Shown here: positions 18,956-30,727 of the stretch, piece after piece
How the letters are laid out: every line of letters starts with the position of its first letter
How positions within the stretch are numbered: position 1 is the stretch's first letter
NCBI RefSeq assembly: GCF_019457945.1
Contig: NZ_JAHZSU010000001.1
Location: 248,001-312,000, forward strand
Direction: 5' to 3'
Length of the DNA: 64,000 bases
Source of the DNA: Ornithinimicrobium laminariae
GTDB lineage: Bacteria; Actinomycetota; Actinomycetes; Actinomycetales; Dermatophilaceae
Translations under genes and position numbers: made by a program
The notes under the pieces: generated by a model
The model's input: only the letters and a program-made list of their open reading frames with translations
Database searches by the model: none
Told to the model about the DNA's origin: nothing

Positions 18956-20065
18956 TCAGAAGCTGACTGCAACCTCACCAGTGACCGGATCCACGCCCTC
19001 TGGGACGTCCTCGGCGCTACGTGGACCGATGCCTAGCTTTTCCTTGATACGGCGCTCAATCTCATCAGCAGTATCAGGGTTGTCGATGAGGAAGGCGCGG
19101 GCATTTTCTTTGCCTTGACCCAACTGGTCACCCCCGTAGGTGTACCAAGCACCGGCCTTGCGGACGAAACCTTGCTCCACGCCCATATCGATCAAGCCAC
19201 CTTCGCGCGAGATGCCGTGGCCATACAAGATGTCGAACTCTGCCTGCTTGAACGGCGGCGACACCTTGTTTTTAACGATCTTGGCACGCGTCCGGTTGCC
19301 GACTGCGTCAGTGCCATCCTTCAACGTCTCGATACGACGCACATCGATGCGAACCGAGGCATAGAACTTCAACGCCTTACCACCAGTGGTGGTTTCCGGG
19401 GACCCAAACATCACACCGATTTTTTCGCGGAGCTGGTTAATGAAGATCGCTGTGGTGCCAGTGCTGTTCATGGCACCCGTGATCTTGCGCAATGCCTGTG
19501 ACATCAGGCGCGCTTGCAGACCCACGTGGCTGTCACCCATCTCGCCTTCAATCTCTGCTCGCGGCACTAGAGCCGCGACCGAGTCGATCACGATGATGTC
19601 GAGCGCTCCGGAGCGGATCAGCATGTCGGCGATCTCGAGGGCCTGCTCACCCGTGTCGGGCTGGCTCACCAGCAAGGCGTCAGTGTCGACACCCAACTTC
19701 TTGGCGTACTCCGGGTCAAGTGCATGCTCGGCGTCAATGAAGGCAGCGATTCCGCCAGCTTTTTGCGCATTGGCCACTGCGTGCAGGGCAACCGTGGTCT
19801 TACCGCTGCTCTCTGGGCCATAGACCTCAACCACTCGACCACGAGGAAGTCCGCCAATCCCGAGCGCGACATCCAACGCAATGGACCCGGTCGGGATAAC
19901 GGCGATCGGCGGACGGGTGTCATCGCCCAAGCGCATGACGGAGCCCTTGCCGTAGGACTTCTCGATCTGGGCCATCACCGTGTCGAGGGCCTTGAACTTG
20001 TCGTTGCCGGCCCCCAGTCCTGCTGCGGGCTTGCCCGGGGACTTGGTCCTGCTTGATGCTGCCAT
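18956..20065 (-). CDS. recA: Recombinase RecA
   Basis: RecA performs strand exchange in homologous recombination and activates LexA cleavage in the SOS response. Walker [10 protein letters not shown], the Walker B strand [12 protein letters not shown] and the DNA-binding loop containing [17 protein letters not shown] are all intact. Length is 369 residues from the ATG at 20063-20065, which has AGGAG at good spacing; the frame is open 14 codons further upstream to 20107, but that extension is not RecA-like. No intein is present, unlike some mycobacterial recA genes. A LexA-like site lies about 170 bp upstream. Confidence 0.97.
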   Translation of the reverse strand: MAASSRTKSPGKPAAGLGAGNDKFKALDTVMAQIEKSYGKGSVMRLGDDTRPPIAVIPTGSIALDVALGIGGLPRGRVVEVYGPESSGKTTVALHAVANAQKAGGIAAFIDAEHALDPEYAKKLGVDTDALLVSQPDTGEQALEIADMLIRSGALDIIVIDSVAALVPRAEIEGEMGDSHVGLQARLMSQALRKITGAMNSTGTTAIFINQLREKIGVMFGSPETTTGGKALKFYASVRIDVRRIETLKDGTDAVGNRTRAKIVKNKVSPPFKQAEFDILYGHGISREGGLIDMGVEQGFVRKAGAWYTYGGDQLGQGKENARAFLIDNPDTADEIERRIKEKLGIGPRSAEDVPEGVDPVTGEVAVSF

Positions 20066-20235
20066 GTGCTGCTCCTTCGCCTCGTGGATGAGCGCGTCTA
20101 CCTTCAACGGAACCGAAGGCGATCTTGCTCGCTCCGGACACGTCAGACGCTAGAACGCAGGTCTGACATACCTGTGAAAACCACTCAAGATGTGGATAGC
20201 AGAGGCGTCAGTTGCGGCCTGGGGACAACACTAGA

Positions 20236-20251
20236 TCGAAAGTGTGTACGA
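20236..20251. promoter_or_regulatory. Candidate LexA (SOS) box upstream of recA
   Basis: TCGAAAGTGTGTACGA at 20236-20251 resembles the actinobacterial SOS box (TCGAAC, four bases, GTTCGA) with one deviation in each half-site. It lies in the gap between recA and the NYN-domain gene, about 170 bp from the recA start, where recA promoters normally carry such a box. The rest of this 291-base gap contains no gene. Confidence 0.4.
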
Positions 20252-20356
20252 ACCTACTCGCCACGCGCGGCGCGTCTGCGTGTGTCATTTGGCAGCGCAT
20301 CTAAAAGGCGTCCCACGCGCGGTCAGACCGCAATCACACGCGCAGTCCCACAGCAG

Positions 20357-21496
20357 CTACAACGGGGTCAGCCGGTACTCATCATCCGTCTCGCTCCACT
20401 GAACATCCACGCGACCTTGCTCTTGCGCGGCCTTACAGAACTGCAGGAAGGAGCCGTAGCCCAGCTTCTTTTCGCTGAATCCCGGTTGGCGGCGTTGCAG
20501 GCGATTCTTCAGACCTGACATGCCGGTGTCCCCCAACTCAGCAACCACATCCCCGAGCAGGGCAAATGCATCCGAATCACCGCCAGCCTCGGGCAACAGG
20601 ATTTCTGGATCTCCCTTAGCCGGGCCAGTCGCCAACTCGATCACACCGCGGTTGGAAAGGTGCTCAAGCAGATCACCAAACGCGCGGAAGCCGTGGTCAG
20701 ATTCGCTAAACGTAGGGTCCTTGCGCAGCAGTGTGCGCTTCAGGACGGAAGCGGTGACCGCTCCCCCAGTCGATTGCTGCAGGCCCGAGACGGTTTGCAC
20801 CACGAAGACGGCTACGTCGACCTTGGGGGCCTCGGGCTCGGTGACCTCTGTCTCAGTCGTGAGGTCACGAGGCTCCGATTCAGGCTCGGCTGCTGGCGCG
20901 GACTTGGGGGTGCGGCCCTGCGTTGACGCTGCAGACTTGGGTGCCAGCGATCGCCCGCGCTTGCTGTTCCGGCCCCGGTTGGGTGCTTCCACCGGCATCG
21001 GCTCAACACCCTCAAGGTTGTCGTAGAACAAAAACTCGTCGCAGGCAGGCGGCAGCATCGCCGACGTCGAGTCGCGCACGCCAAACCCGATCACTCGCTT
21101 GTTGAGTTCGCGCAGTTTGTGCACCAGCGGCGTGAAGTCGCTGTCTCCGGTGCAGACGACAAAGGTGGAGATGTAATCCCGGACAAAAGCCAACTCAATG
21201 GCATCGACAGCCATTTTGATGTCAGCAGCATTCTTGCGGGAAGCGCCCATGCGCTGCGGCATCTCAATCAGCTCGACATGCGAGCGCGTCAGCATCCGGC
21301 GATCTTCGTCAAAATATGACCAGTCCGCGTAGGCGCGCCGCACCACGACCCGGCCACGCTCAGCTAAGGCATCGCTGATCGGCTTGAGGTCGAAGTTAAC
21401 CCCTAGGGAGTCTCGGGCCCCGAGGGCTAGATTCTCGTAGTCAATAAATAGGGCGATCCGGTCTTCGTGGTCCACACCTGGCAGCCTACGCGTCAT
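20357..21496 (-). CDS. NYN-domain (PIN-like) RNase with C-terminal LOTUS/OST-HTH domain
   Basis: Residues 9-165 form a NYN domain: [14 protein letters not shown] with the first catalytic Asp, [14 protein letters not shown] with the second, and [16 protein letters not shown] with the last. This is the LabA/limkain-like group of putative RNases. A Ser/Pro/Glu-rich linker (about residues 175-225) leads to a C-terminal half with two LOTUS/OST-HTH-like parts ([17 protein letters not shown] and [18 protein letters not shown]), which in other proteins bind RNA (G-rich RNA for some LOTUS domains). It is upstream of recA on the same strand but 291 bases away. The target is unknown. Confidence 0.85.
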   Translation of the reverse strand: MTRRLPGVDHEDRIALFIDYENLALGARDSLGVNFDLKPISDALAERGRVVVRRAYADWSYFDEDRRMLTRSHVELIEMPQRMGASRKNAADIKMAVDAIELAFVRDYISTFVVCTGDSDFTPLVHKLRELNKRVIGFGVRDSTSAMLPPACDEFLFYDNLEGVEPMPVEAPNRGRNSKRGRSLAPKSAASTQGRTPKSAPAAEPESEPRDLTTETEVTEPEAPKVDVAVFVVQTVSGLQQSTGGAVTASVLKRTLLRKDPTFSESDHGFRAFGDLLEHLSNRGVIELATGPAKGDPEILLPEAGGDSDAFALLGDVVAELGDTGMSGLKNRLQRRQPGFSEKKLGYGSFLQFCKAAQEQGRVDVQWSETDDEYRLTPL

Positions 21497-21668
21497 TAAC
21501 AGCGCCGGGGCGGCGACAACCCTGCCTCCGAAACCCGTGCCTGAGGACTTTCAGCGGCATACTTGCCGCTACGTCAGGAATTCCCCCGTAGACTGGGCGA
21601 GCCTGGTCAACACCGTGGTTGAGTTGCAGGCTCTTTTCTCTGCCCTTCTCCCACAGAATTGCACCCTT

Positions 21669-24043
<2,375 letters not shown>

Positions 24044-24056
24044 CCCATAGCCACGA

Positions 24057-24101
24057 AATGAGCCCGGTCTGCCCTCACGGCGGACCGGGCTCATTCGTTT
24101 T
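24057..24101 (+). terminator. Rho-independent terminator of lysC-asd
   Basis: The arms AATGAGCCCGGTC and GACCGGGCTCATT are perfectly complementary over 13 bp, extended inwards by TGCC/GGCG pairing, and are followed by CGTTTT. It starts 14 bases after the asd stop codon. Confidence 0.9.
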
Positions 24102-24192
24102 CCTACAGCGACCGGTAGAATATTCTTCAAAAAAGGAGGAGGGTTCCGCCTGTGTGGGGACATCAGGAATCTTCGAACAGTAGGTTTCTGAC

Positions 24193-25335
24193 ATGAACAA
24201 CCTCAAGGGATCCGCGGCGAACGTACGCAGCCACATCCGGCTGCTTGCATTGCTCGACCGGCGGGAATGTCCGGTAGAGATTCAGCATCGACCCGGCTCT
24301 CCAGCGCGACCGGTATCGACGCAGCGTCGAGATCCCGCCACCTCCCCCCACCCTTACGAGGAACCCCGAGACGTTCGGGACGGCTGTGGACCACGAACGC
24401 TGGTATGCCGCCCTGATCTCTAGCGACCCGGGCGGGTGGCTCTGGAATATGGCCGACAGCTTTTGCTACATGAGTGACCAGTAAATCAAGATGCTGGGTT
24501 ACAACCCGGAGGACTGGACGTCGAATGTCGTCGAGTGGACCGACCGCCTGCAGCAAGACGGCGTTGACCAAACGACCATGGCCATGCAGGCCCACCTCGA
24601 TGGACATGCGGATTTCTATGCCGAGGATATTCGCCTGTTGACCAGCGTAGGCACCTACAAAGTGGATCCACACTCGCGGCCGGATGGTCGAATGGGACGA
24701 GAAGGGCCGACCCACTCGGATGATCGGCACCCACACCGACATTCGCGCCTGGGGGGGTGAAGACGCTGCGGTTAATTGCCGCTTGACTTTGGTGGCGGCT
24801 AGTCAAGGCGAGCCCAGCGCGAGCATGGCCATCATCACCGACACCATGGAACGGAAAGAGATTGAACGAGTGCTCGGCGGGCTGCCCATTCTTCACACAG
24901 CAGCCCAGCGGCACGGGAATCGGGCTGTCTTCAGCCCAGACGATCGTGAATAGCCACGGTGGCTTCATCGATGTCGCGGGTGAGCCTGGCCCGGGCAGTC
25001 AGTTTTAGGTGTATCTACGAGCGAGCGCAAAGGCGGGAAGCGAAGCTATCGACCTGCCCGGTGCCACAGAATTGCGTGGGGATGGCCACCTCGTTCTCGT
25101 CGTTTGATGATGAGCCCATCGCGCGTGGCGTGCTGGCCCAACTGTTGACCGAGTGCGAATACCAAGTCTTGCTCGCGAGCGGGGTGATCAAGCCGTTGAG
25201 TTGTTCGACCAACACAGTGAGGGCATCGAAACCGTCCTGACAGACATGAAAATGCTTGGCATGGACGGCACCACATTACTAGGCACCCAACGGGCCACCA
25301 AACCGAACGTTCGGTTGGTAGCGACGAGCGGGGAA
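24193..25335 (+). pseudogene. Decayed hybrid sensor histidine kinase (PAS, partial HATPase, receiver)
   Basis: The remnants are collinear but broken. A PAS domain runs from about 24386 (GGWLWNMADSFCYMSDQ), is cut by an in-frame TAA at 24482-24484, continues with MLGYNPEDW and FYAEDIRLL, then shifts frame near 24662 into MVEWDEKGRPTRMIGTHTDI. After IERVLG (about 24870) an internal deletion removes the phosphorylated-His domain and the N and G1 boxes of the ATPase. The F and G2 boxes remain in a third frame (FFTQQPSGTGIGL from 24889, then HGGFIDVAGEPGPGSQF). A TAG sits at 25006-25008. A receiver domain (VLVV/DDEPIARGVLAQLL ... VLTDMKMLGMDG with its phospho-acceptor Asp) is split by shifts near 25105 and 25180. 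At least five disabling lesions rule out a working protein. The ATG at 24193 and the purine-rich AGGAGGAGGG at 24137 may be the old start region. No intact copy is nearby. Confidence 0.85.
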
Positions 25336-25338
25336 GGA

Positions 25339-25560
25339 CTATTTGGACTTACCGAGGTCTGCAAGGAAGCGCCGCTCAGCGGGGATCTGCAGGTCATCGC
25401 ACAGCGCTGTCCACACCCGACGCACCGGCACGGCTGCCTCGATCGCTTCAACCGCTGTCCGGTCCTCAAGGGCGCGAATCACGTGGGTCATCGCAACTGA
25501 GCGGCCATAGGCTCCACCAAACTCTTGCTCCATCAGGGCCCAAAACTCACTCAATCGCAT
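25339..25560 (-). CDS. DUF3046 family protein
   Basis: A 73-residue actinobacterial protein of unknown function. The pattern MRLSEFWALMEQEFGGAYGR ... HVIRALEDRTAVEAI ... VRRVWTALCDDLQIP matches DUF3046, which is often found close to recA and recX. The start is the ATG at 25558-25560; the frame is open far upstream but that part is the antisense of another gene. Its 3' end touches the last fragment of the kinase pseudogene on the other strand. Confidence 0.82.
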   Translation of the reverse strand: MRLSEFWALMEQEFGGAYGRSVAMTHVIRALEDRTAVEAIEAAVPVRRVWTALCDDLQIPAERRFLADLGKSK

Positions 25561-25613
25561 GCCGCACACGCTACCCGCTTGCTTGCGCACGGATTCACTT
25601 TCGGACAGCAACG

Positions 25614-26789
25614 CTAGGCCCGGACATACAGAGAGTGCTCTTGCAAAACCCTGCCGAGGTGTTCTCTGCCTACGTGAGAGATTGCCCCCGCCTCGAGGGA
25701 CCGAGCCGACAACGATCCGTGCTGAGTTCTGGCCCTGCGGATGGCCTGCATGCCGGCTTCGCTGAGCCCCGTCTTGAGGAAGGAGCCAAAGGGAGAGGTG
25801 CGGCCCTTGCGCCACAGGACGACGCTTCGTTGCGTGCCAATCGGGCTGGTGCTGCTGAATTGAGTGACCAAAACAATGTCCTGCACGGCGAAGCGCTGAA
25901 GCGCGAAGGTGAGCGGGGTGCGATAGCCCACAGCGCCAGCGTCGCTGACTAGTACAGCTCTGTAGCGCAGGGCCAGGATGAACCACGCACCGAAGGCCAG
26001 AGCGAGCAGGCACCCTGCCCCCAGGTATGCGGCTGCCTGCCAATCTTTAGCCTGCAGCAGCGGGGGCAGTGCACCCACCAAAACCAACGACGCCATTCCC
26101 ATCACGAGCCAGGCAAAGGCTCGACCGACTCGCCCAGGGACGTCGCTGACCGGATAGATGAGTTCGCCGGGGCGGGCGCCTCGTTGGGCCCACGCGGGTG
26201 GGCCTTCCTCAATCACCGGGATCGCATGGATCTGCATCTGCTCCAGGACGTTGCGGCTCGACTCATCATTCAGCGCGATCACCGAAATCCGTGTCGCCGC
26301 CAAGGGGCCGGCTTCTCGCACCCAGTTGTCCACTGGGTGTTGGCCCCGAGTGTCGATCTGGTTCTTGCGGGCCCGAGCGCAGGTTCGTCGTTGCAACCAG
26401 CCCAAGGCTTCGCCGTTCGCGGGCCGCGACCACAGGGTCAGGGTCGGAACGGCTCGGCTGGTGCTATCCATCCTATCTTTGACACTGACACCCACGACGC
26501 TAGAAAGGTCAGTCCAGCGTCGAGGGTGGGGATTGGGGCGGGCCAGCGTACAACTCGCGATACGGCTGCCCTCGATGACTACCCCTGCCGGGATCCACCA
26601 CAACAGCCACGCAACCAGGGCCAGCAGCGCGAGAGCAAAGAAGGTCCAGAACCCTGGCGAACTCAGCACACCACTGGCAGTTAGCCCGGAGACCGGCACC
26701 AACAGAGCCAAGATCAATAGCCGACGTCCCCAATACGACCAGAGGTCAGGCCTGGGATAGCGCCGCTGATCTGGGGCCGAAGTCATCAT
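25614..26789 (-). CDS. Membrane protein with two helix-pair plus PH-like repeats
   Basis: A 391-residue protein built as two similar halves. Each has a pair of membrane helices (residues about 23-68 and 225-270) followed by a soluble beta-rich domain that begins with a basic strand: WWIPAGVVIEGSRIASCTL and ALRYRAVLVSDAGAVGYRTP. The second fits a bacterial PH-like domain start. No catalytic residues are visible. Bacterial PH-domain membrane proteins have been linked to envelope stress and lipid sensing, but no function can be assigned here. It follows the ABC exporter genes on the same strand, 26 bases away, so it may be the third gene of that operon. Confidence 0.65.
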   Translation of the reverse strand: MMTSAPDQRRYPRPDLWSYWGRRLLILALLVPVSGLTASGVLSSPGFWTFFALALLALVAWLLWWIPAGVVIEGSRIASCTLARPNPHPRRWTDLSSVVGVSVKDRMDSTSRAVPTLTLWSRPANGEALGWLQRRTCARARKNQIDTRGQHPVDNWVREAGPLAATRISVIALNDESSRNVLEQMQIHAIPVIEEGPPAWAQRGARPGELIYPVSDVPGRVGRAFAWLVMGMASLVLVGALPPLLQAKDWQAAAYLGAGCLLALAFGAWFILALRYRAVLVSDAGAVGYRTPLTFALQRFAVQDIVLVTQFSSTSPIGTQRSVVLWRKGRTSPFGSFLKTGLSEAGMQAIRRARTQHGSLSARSLEAGAISHVGREHLGRVLQEHSLYVRA

Positions 26790-26815
26790 CGAACCCTACC
26801 GAGCGCCAGCGCCAA

Positions 26816-28747
26816 CTAGGACGTCCAGGCTCGCCACAACGCCGCATACTCGCCGTCGTGGGCCAACAACTCCTCGTGGCTGCCCAACTCAATGATCCGG
26901 CCATCGTCGACGACTGCGATCCGGTCGGCGTCATGTGCAGTGTGCAAGCGGTGCGCGATCGCCACCACGGTGCGACCGGTGAGCAGCGCGTTGAGTGAAC
27001 CCTCGAGGTGGCGGGCAGTGCGTGGGTCGATGAGCGAGGTGGCCTCGTCCAACACCAAGGTATGCGGGTTGGCCAGGATGAGCCTGGCCAAGGCAATCTG
27101 TTGGGCTTGAGCGGGGGTAGGCACCAAGTGGCCTGGCCCAACCTGCGTCAGCAACCCCTTTTCAACATCGCGCACCCACTTCCGAGCACCCACCGTTTCG
27201 AGCGCAGTCATCACGGCGGCGTCATCGGCGTCTTCACGCGCCAACACCACGTTGTCGCGGATCGTGCCGCGGAAGATGTGGTGCTCTTGGGTCACCAACG
27301 CAACCTGCGCCCGCAAGTCGTTCAACGGGATCGCGGTCAGGTCGACTTCGCCAACGGTTGCTCGACCTTGCGTCGGCGCGTGAATGCCAGCCAATAATCG
27401 ACCCAGTGTCGACTTGCCTGACCCCGACGGTCCAACGATGGCTAACCGCTCCCCCGCCGCCAACTCGACGTCGATGCCATGCAAGACGTTCACGCCAGGC
27501 CGGTAGGCATAGTGCAAGTCCTCGCCCTTGACGCGGTCATGCTCGGGGCGTTCATCACCGACCACGCGATCATCTGGCACTTCGGCGATACCCAACAGGC
27601 GGGTGCTCGAAGCGACCGCAACCTGCAGGTGATCGGCTGTCATGACGAGACGGTCAAAGGGCAGGTAGAGCGTCTCGACATACAAGACACCAGTGGTGAC
27701 TTGGCCCAAAGTGAGCCATCCACCCGAGATCCCCCAGGCCCCGATCGCCAGGGTAAACACCCGCGGCAGGCTGAAGGCCATGTCCATCACGACAAACAGT
27801 TGGTTGCGCAGCGTCATCGTGTAGCGCTCGCACTGGCCAGAATGCGCAATATCCCGCTCGATCGCGCGCAACCTGACTCGGCGCATACGCAATGACTCGA
27901 CGGTGCGTGACCCCTCAACGGCTTCGGTCAGCGAAGAATTGATGCGGCTGTAGCTGGCGCCCTCAGCCAGATATCCAGCAGGAGCATGCTTGAGGTAATA
28001 GCGAATCATCGGCCAAGCCAAAACGATCAGAATCACCACGGGCACGGTGAGTTGCCAGCTATTGAAACCCATCGCCGCGATCGTCAGGACCGCCGTGATA
28101 GCGGCGATCAGCGCCTCAGGGAGGGCCCACCGCACTCCCTCACTCATGGCACTGACATCGCGCGTGACTCGTGTGATCAAGTCACCGGTGCTTGCCGACT
28201 CCACGCGGCCCAGCGGCAGGCGCAGAATCGTGCGAACGACATACTCGCGGGCTTGGGCAAGCACTCCGTGGCCCAGGCTCGCCGCCGCCCACTTGGACAA
28301 GAAAGTAAAGACGGTTTGGAACACGAGGGCGATCACCACCAGCCAGAACATCGTGGTGACGCTCCAGCCAAAGGGCACGCTGCCGCCGGTCACCGAGTCG
28401 ACAATGTCGCCCAGCAATAGCGGGACCACGAGGCCAGCAATCGCTGCAATCGCATTGACGACCACCACTGCGATCAACAACCCGCGATGCTGGGCCAACA
28501 ACCCGCGGATGTAGGCAAGGACAACGGAAGCCGACGCAACGGGAAGCCCACGTGCAGGGTTCATCGCCGTGGAGGCATACTCTTGAGCCCCGGCACGACG
28601 GATAGCGTTTCGCTGCCAGAGGTGACGCCAGCGCTGCGACAGGCTGGCTTGGGTCGGTGGCACAAGCTCCGGATCGACATCGGGAACCTTGACGATGTCG
28701 TCGCGCCAGGTCTTCGCAGAATCGCTGAGCCAGTCACTATTCGACAT
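26816..28747 (-). CDS. ABC exporter subunit B: active Walker motifs, degenerate signature
   Basis: An exporter half-transporter of 643 residues: a cytoplasmic N-terminus of about 90 residues, six membrane helices and a nucleotide-binding domain. Walker A GPSGSGKSTLG, Q-loop LVTQEHHIF, Walker B TLVLDEATS and H-loop IAHRLH are intact, but the LSGGQ signature is replaced by LVPTPAQAQQ. It pairs with the upstream gene, which has the opposite set of defects. The ATG at 28745-28747 overlaps the end of that gene and has GGAG upstream; an in-frame extension to 28834 overlaps the partner's coding region and is not used. Substrate unknown. Confidence 0.9.
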   Translation of the reverse strand: MSNSDWLSDSAKTWRDDIVKVPDVDPELVPPTQASLSQRWRHLWQRNAIRRAGAQEYASTAMNPARGLPVASASVVLAYIRGLLAQHRGLLIAVVVVNAIAAIAGLVVPLLLGDIVDSVTGGSVPFGWSVTTMFWLVVIALVFQTVFTFLSKWAAASLGHGVLAQAREYVVRTILRLPLGRVESASTGDLITRVTRDVSAMSEGVRWALPEALIAAITAVLTIAAMGFNSWQLTVPVVILIVLAWPMIRYYLKHAPAGYLAEGASYSRINSSLTEAVEGSRTVESLRMRRVRLRAIERDIAHSGQCERYTMTLRNQLFVVMDMAFSLPRVFTLAIGAWGISGGWLTLGQVTTGVLYVETLYLPFDRLVMTADHLQVAVASSTRLLGIAEVPDDRVVGDERPEHDRVKGEDLHYAYRPGVNVLHGIDVELAAGERLAIVGPSGSGKSTLGRLLAGIHAPTQGRATVGEVDLTAIPLNDLRAQVALVTQEHHIFRGTIRDNVVLAREDADDAAVMTALETVGARKWVRDVEKGLLTQVGPGHLVPTPAQAQQIALARLILANPHTLVLDEATSLIDPRTARHLEGSLNALLTGRTVVAIAHRLHTAHDADRIAVVDDGRIIELGSHEELLAHDGEYAALWRAWTS

Positions 28748-30590
28748 GGAACTCCTCTCGCAACACAACAGCCCGATACTCCGGTGATGCCTCGACCAAC
28801 TCGTCATGGCTGCCCTGGCCAACAACGCGGCCATCCCGAAGCAACACGACGTCTTCTGCGTGGTGCAGCAGCAGCGGTGACGTGGTCATGACCACGGTGG
28901 TCTGACCGGCTCTGCTGACCGGGAGCCTGCTCGCAATCAACGCCTCGGTATGCGCGTCGACGGCAGACGTCGGCTCGACCAGGATGAGGACGGGCGGGTG
29001 GCTGGCCAGTGCCCGGGCCAGCGCAAGTCGCTGTCGCTGGCCACCCGAAAGCCCGCGCCCGCGTTCGTCCAACATGCCCGCCCATCCATTGGGAACGGCC
29101 TCGTAAACATCGTGAGCACCAGCCGTTTGCATCGCTTCTTCAGCTTGGGCTCGAGTGCAGCGGCCCTGCGGATCGATGGCCTCCTGCAGCGTGCCTGCAA
29201 AGAGGAACGGCTCCGTGTCGCCCACCAAAATGTGATCGCGCAAGGTGTCGATGGGCACCTGTGAGAGATCAACGTTGCCGAGAGTCACTCCCGCTGGAGC
29301 GACTGCAAACTCCAAGTCACGCTTGATGATGTCGGCCCGTTGTTGCTCGGCTTCTCTACGCGCTTTCTTGGCAGCCGCACCACTGAGGTCATCAACCTTC
29401 ATCGAGGGTGCGTCGGTGCCGCGTGGCAGATAGCGGCCAAGCCGATCTGCCAGGGCTGCGGTGGCGCTCGGGTCAGCGCTCACCACCATGGTCAGCACTC
29501 CGTCACGAGCCCGCAAGCCGCTGCGTTCGTCAACGAGGTCACCCTGCAGCACTGGGGACTGCTCGAGCTGTGGCCACGGATTCGGTTGACCCAGCACCCC
29601 GACTGACTTGCGTGCGGCGACCAATGACTTCGTCACCTTCTGGGCAAACTCAAAGAAGGTGCGGATCGGCTGCACCAGAAAGAGTGCGTAGCCCAGAAAG
29701 GCGATCAACTCGCCAATCTCAATGCGCTCGGCCCGCAACTCTTCGACACCGAGCACCATGAGCACCACAAGAAAGAGGCCGGAGAGCAGCACGCCGATTG
29801 CGTCGACCAAGCCCGCCCACACGCCTGCGCGTACCCCAGCGACCCGAACCCGCTGAGATTGCCGGGCGTAGTTGTCGCCAAAGGTGGTCTCTCCGCCGAT
29901 GCCGCGCAACACCCGCAGGCCCGCGACGATATCGGTGGCTTGCGACGTTAACTCCGAGTCACGAGATCGCTCTTTGCCTTGTGCCCGGGTGAGAGGTCGC
30001 ATCAAAGGTGCTGTCGTGATCACCAGCAGTGGGGTAACCAGCAACATTATCAAACCGAGTCGCAGGGATGTGCTCAAGACAATGGCCGCGACGATCGCAT
30101 ACGCGAAGAGGTTGCCGATAACTCGCGCCGTGATCTCCACGAAGGCGCCAAATTGGTTGCCATCGCTCTCGGCAACACTGAGCACTTCGCCGGTGGGGGT
30201 GCGTCGCGGCAGCACGTGGCCCAACTGCAGGCCCTTTCGCGCTACTAACAGCGCCGTGCCGTAGAGGGCAACCAGCCAGGCCCGCACCACGATCGTGTGG
30301 CCCATCGCTCCGGTGATCGCCGCGACCAGCGTGATGGCGAGTAGCAGGGCGATCCAGCCCAATAGGGCAGTCGTATCTCCGCCGGCAATGCCATCGTCGA
30401 TCGCATGCCCCACAATCCAGGGCGTCAATGCAGAGGGCAGGATCCAGAGCATGCTGAAGACCGAGGCCAACACGACCAAGCCCCACTGATCTTTCAGCAC
30501 CCAGCGCAAATAACGCCATGCTGATCGAGTGTCTGGTTCGTTGTCCCCGGTGCCTTCAAATGCCGTTACCCGCGGCGGGAAGTCCTTCAT
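28737..30590 (-). CDS. ABC exporter subunit A: canonical signature, dead nucleotide site
   Basis: A 617-residue exporter half-transporter with six membrane helices and a nucleotide-binding domain. The signature GLSGGQRQRLALARAL is perfect. The other motifs are lost: the Walker A position reads VSADPSATAALAD without Lys, the Q-loop region reads LVGDTEPFLF, Walker B reads VLILVEPTS with Val for Asp, and the H-loop reads VMTTSPLLLHH. A charged insert (KKARREAEQQRAD) lies after the Walker A region. In a heterodimer its signature would complete the active site of the downstream partner. The start ATG at 30588-30590 has GGTGAG close by. Confidence 0.9.
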   Translation of the reverse strand: MKDFPPRVTAFEGTGDNEPDTRSAWRYLRWVLKDQWGLVVLASVFSMLWILPSALTPWIVGHAIDDGIAGGDTTALLGWIALLLAITLVAAITGAMGHTIVVRAWLVALYGTALLVARKGLQLGHVLPRRTPTGEVLSVAESDGNQFGAFVEITARVIGNLFAYAIVAAIVLSTSLRLGLIMLLVTPLLVITTAPLMRPLTRAQGKERSRDSELTSQATDIVAGLRVLRGIGGETTFGDNYARQSQRVRVAGVRAGVWAGLVDAIGVLLSGLFLVVLMVLGVEELRAERIEIGELIAFLGYALFLVQPIRTFFEFAQKVTKSLVAARKSVGVLGQPNPWPQLEQSPVLQGDLVDERSGLRARDGVLTMVVSADPSATAALADRLGRYLPRGTDAPSMKVDDLSGAAAKKARREAEQQRADIIKRDLEFAVAPAGVTLGNVDLSQVPIDTLRDHILVGDTEPFLFAGTLQEAIDPQGRCTRAQAEEAMQTAGAHDVYEAVPNGWAGMLDERGRGLSGGQRQRLALARALASHPPVLILVEPTSAVDAHTEALIASRLPVSRAGQTTVVMTTSPLLLHHAEDVVLLRDGRVVGQGSHDELVEASPEYRAVVLREEFHVE

Positions 30591-30727
30591 CTCACCAACA
30601 GACTAAACTCACTGTGACAACAAATGTGTATGCGTTGTGCCCGGCAACTGCGTAACTACGGCAGAATGCCAGCAGGACGTGTCGCAGCGCGACGCACGGT
30701 AAGACGTATTCGACAACGAAGGGCCTG

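Noticed and set aside
18956..20065. Intein in recA as in some mycobacteria
   Set aside because: The RecA sequence is uninterrupted and of normal length.
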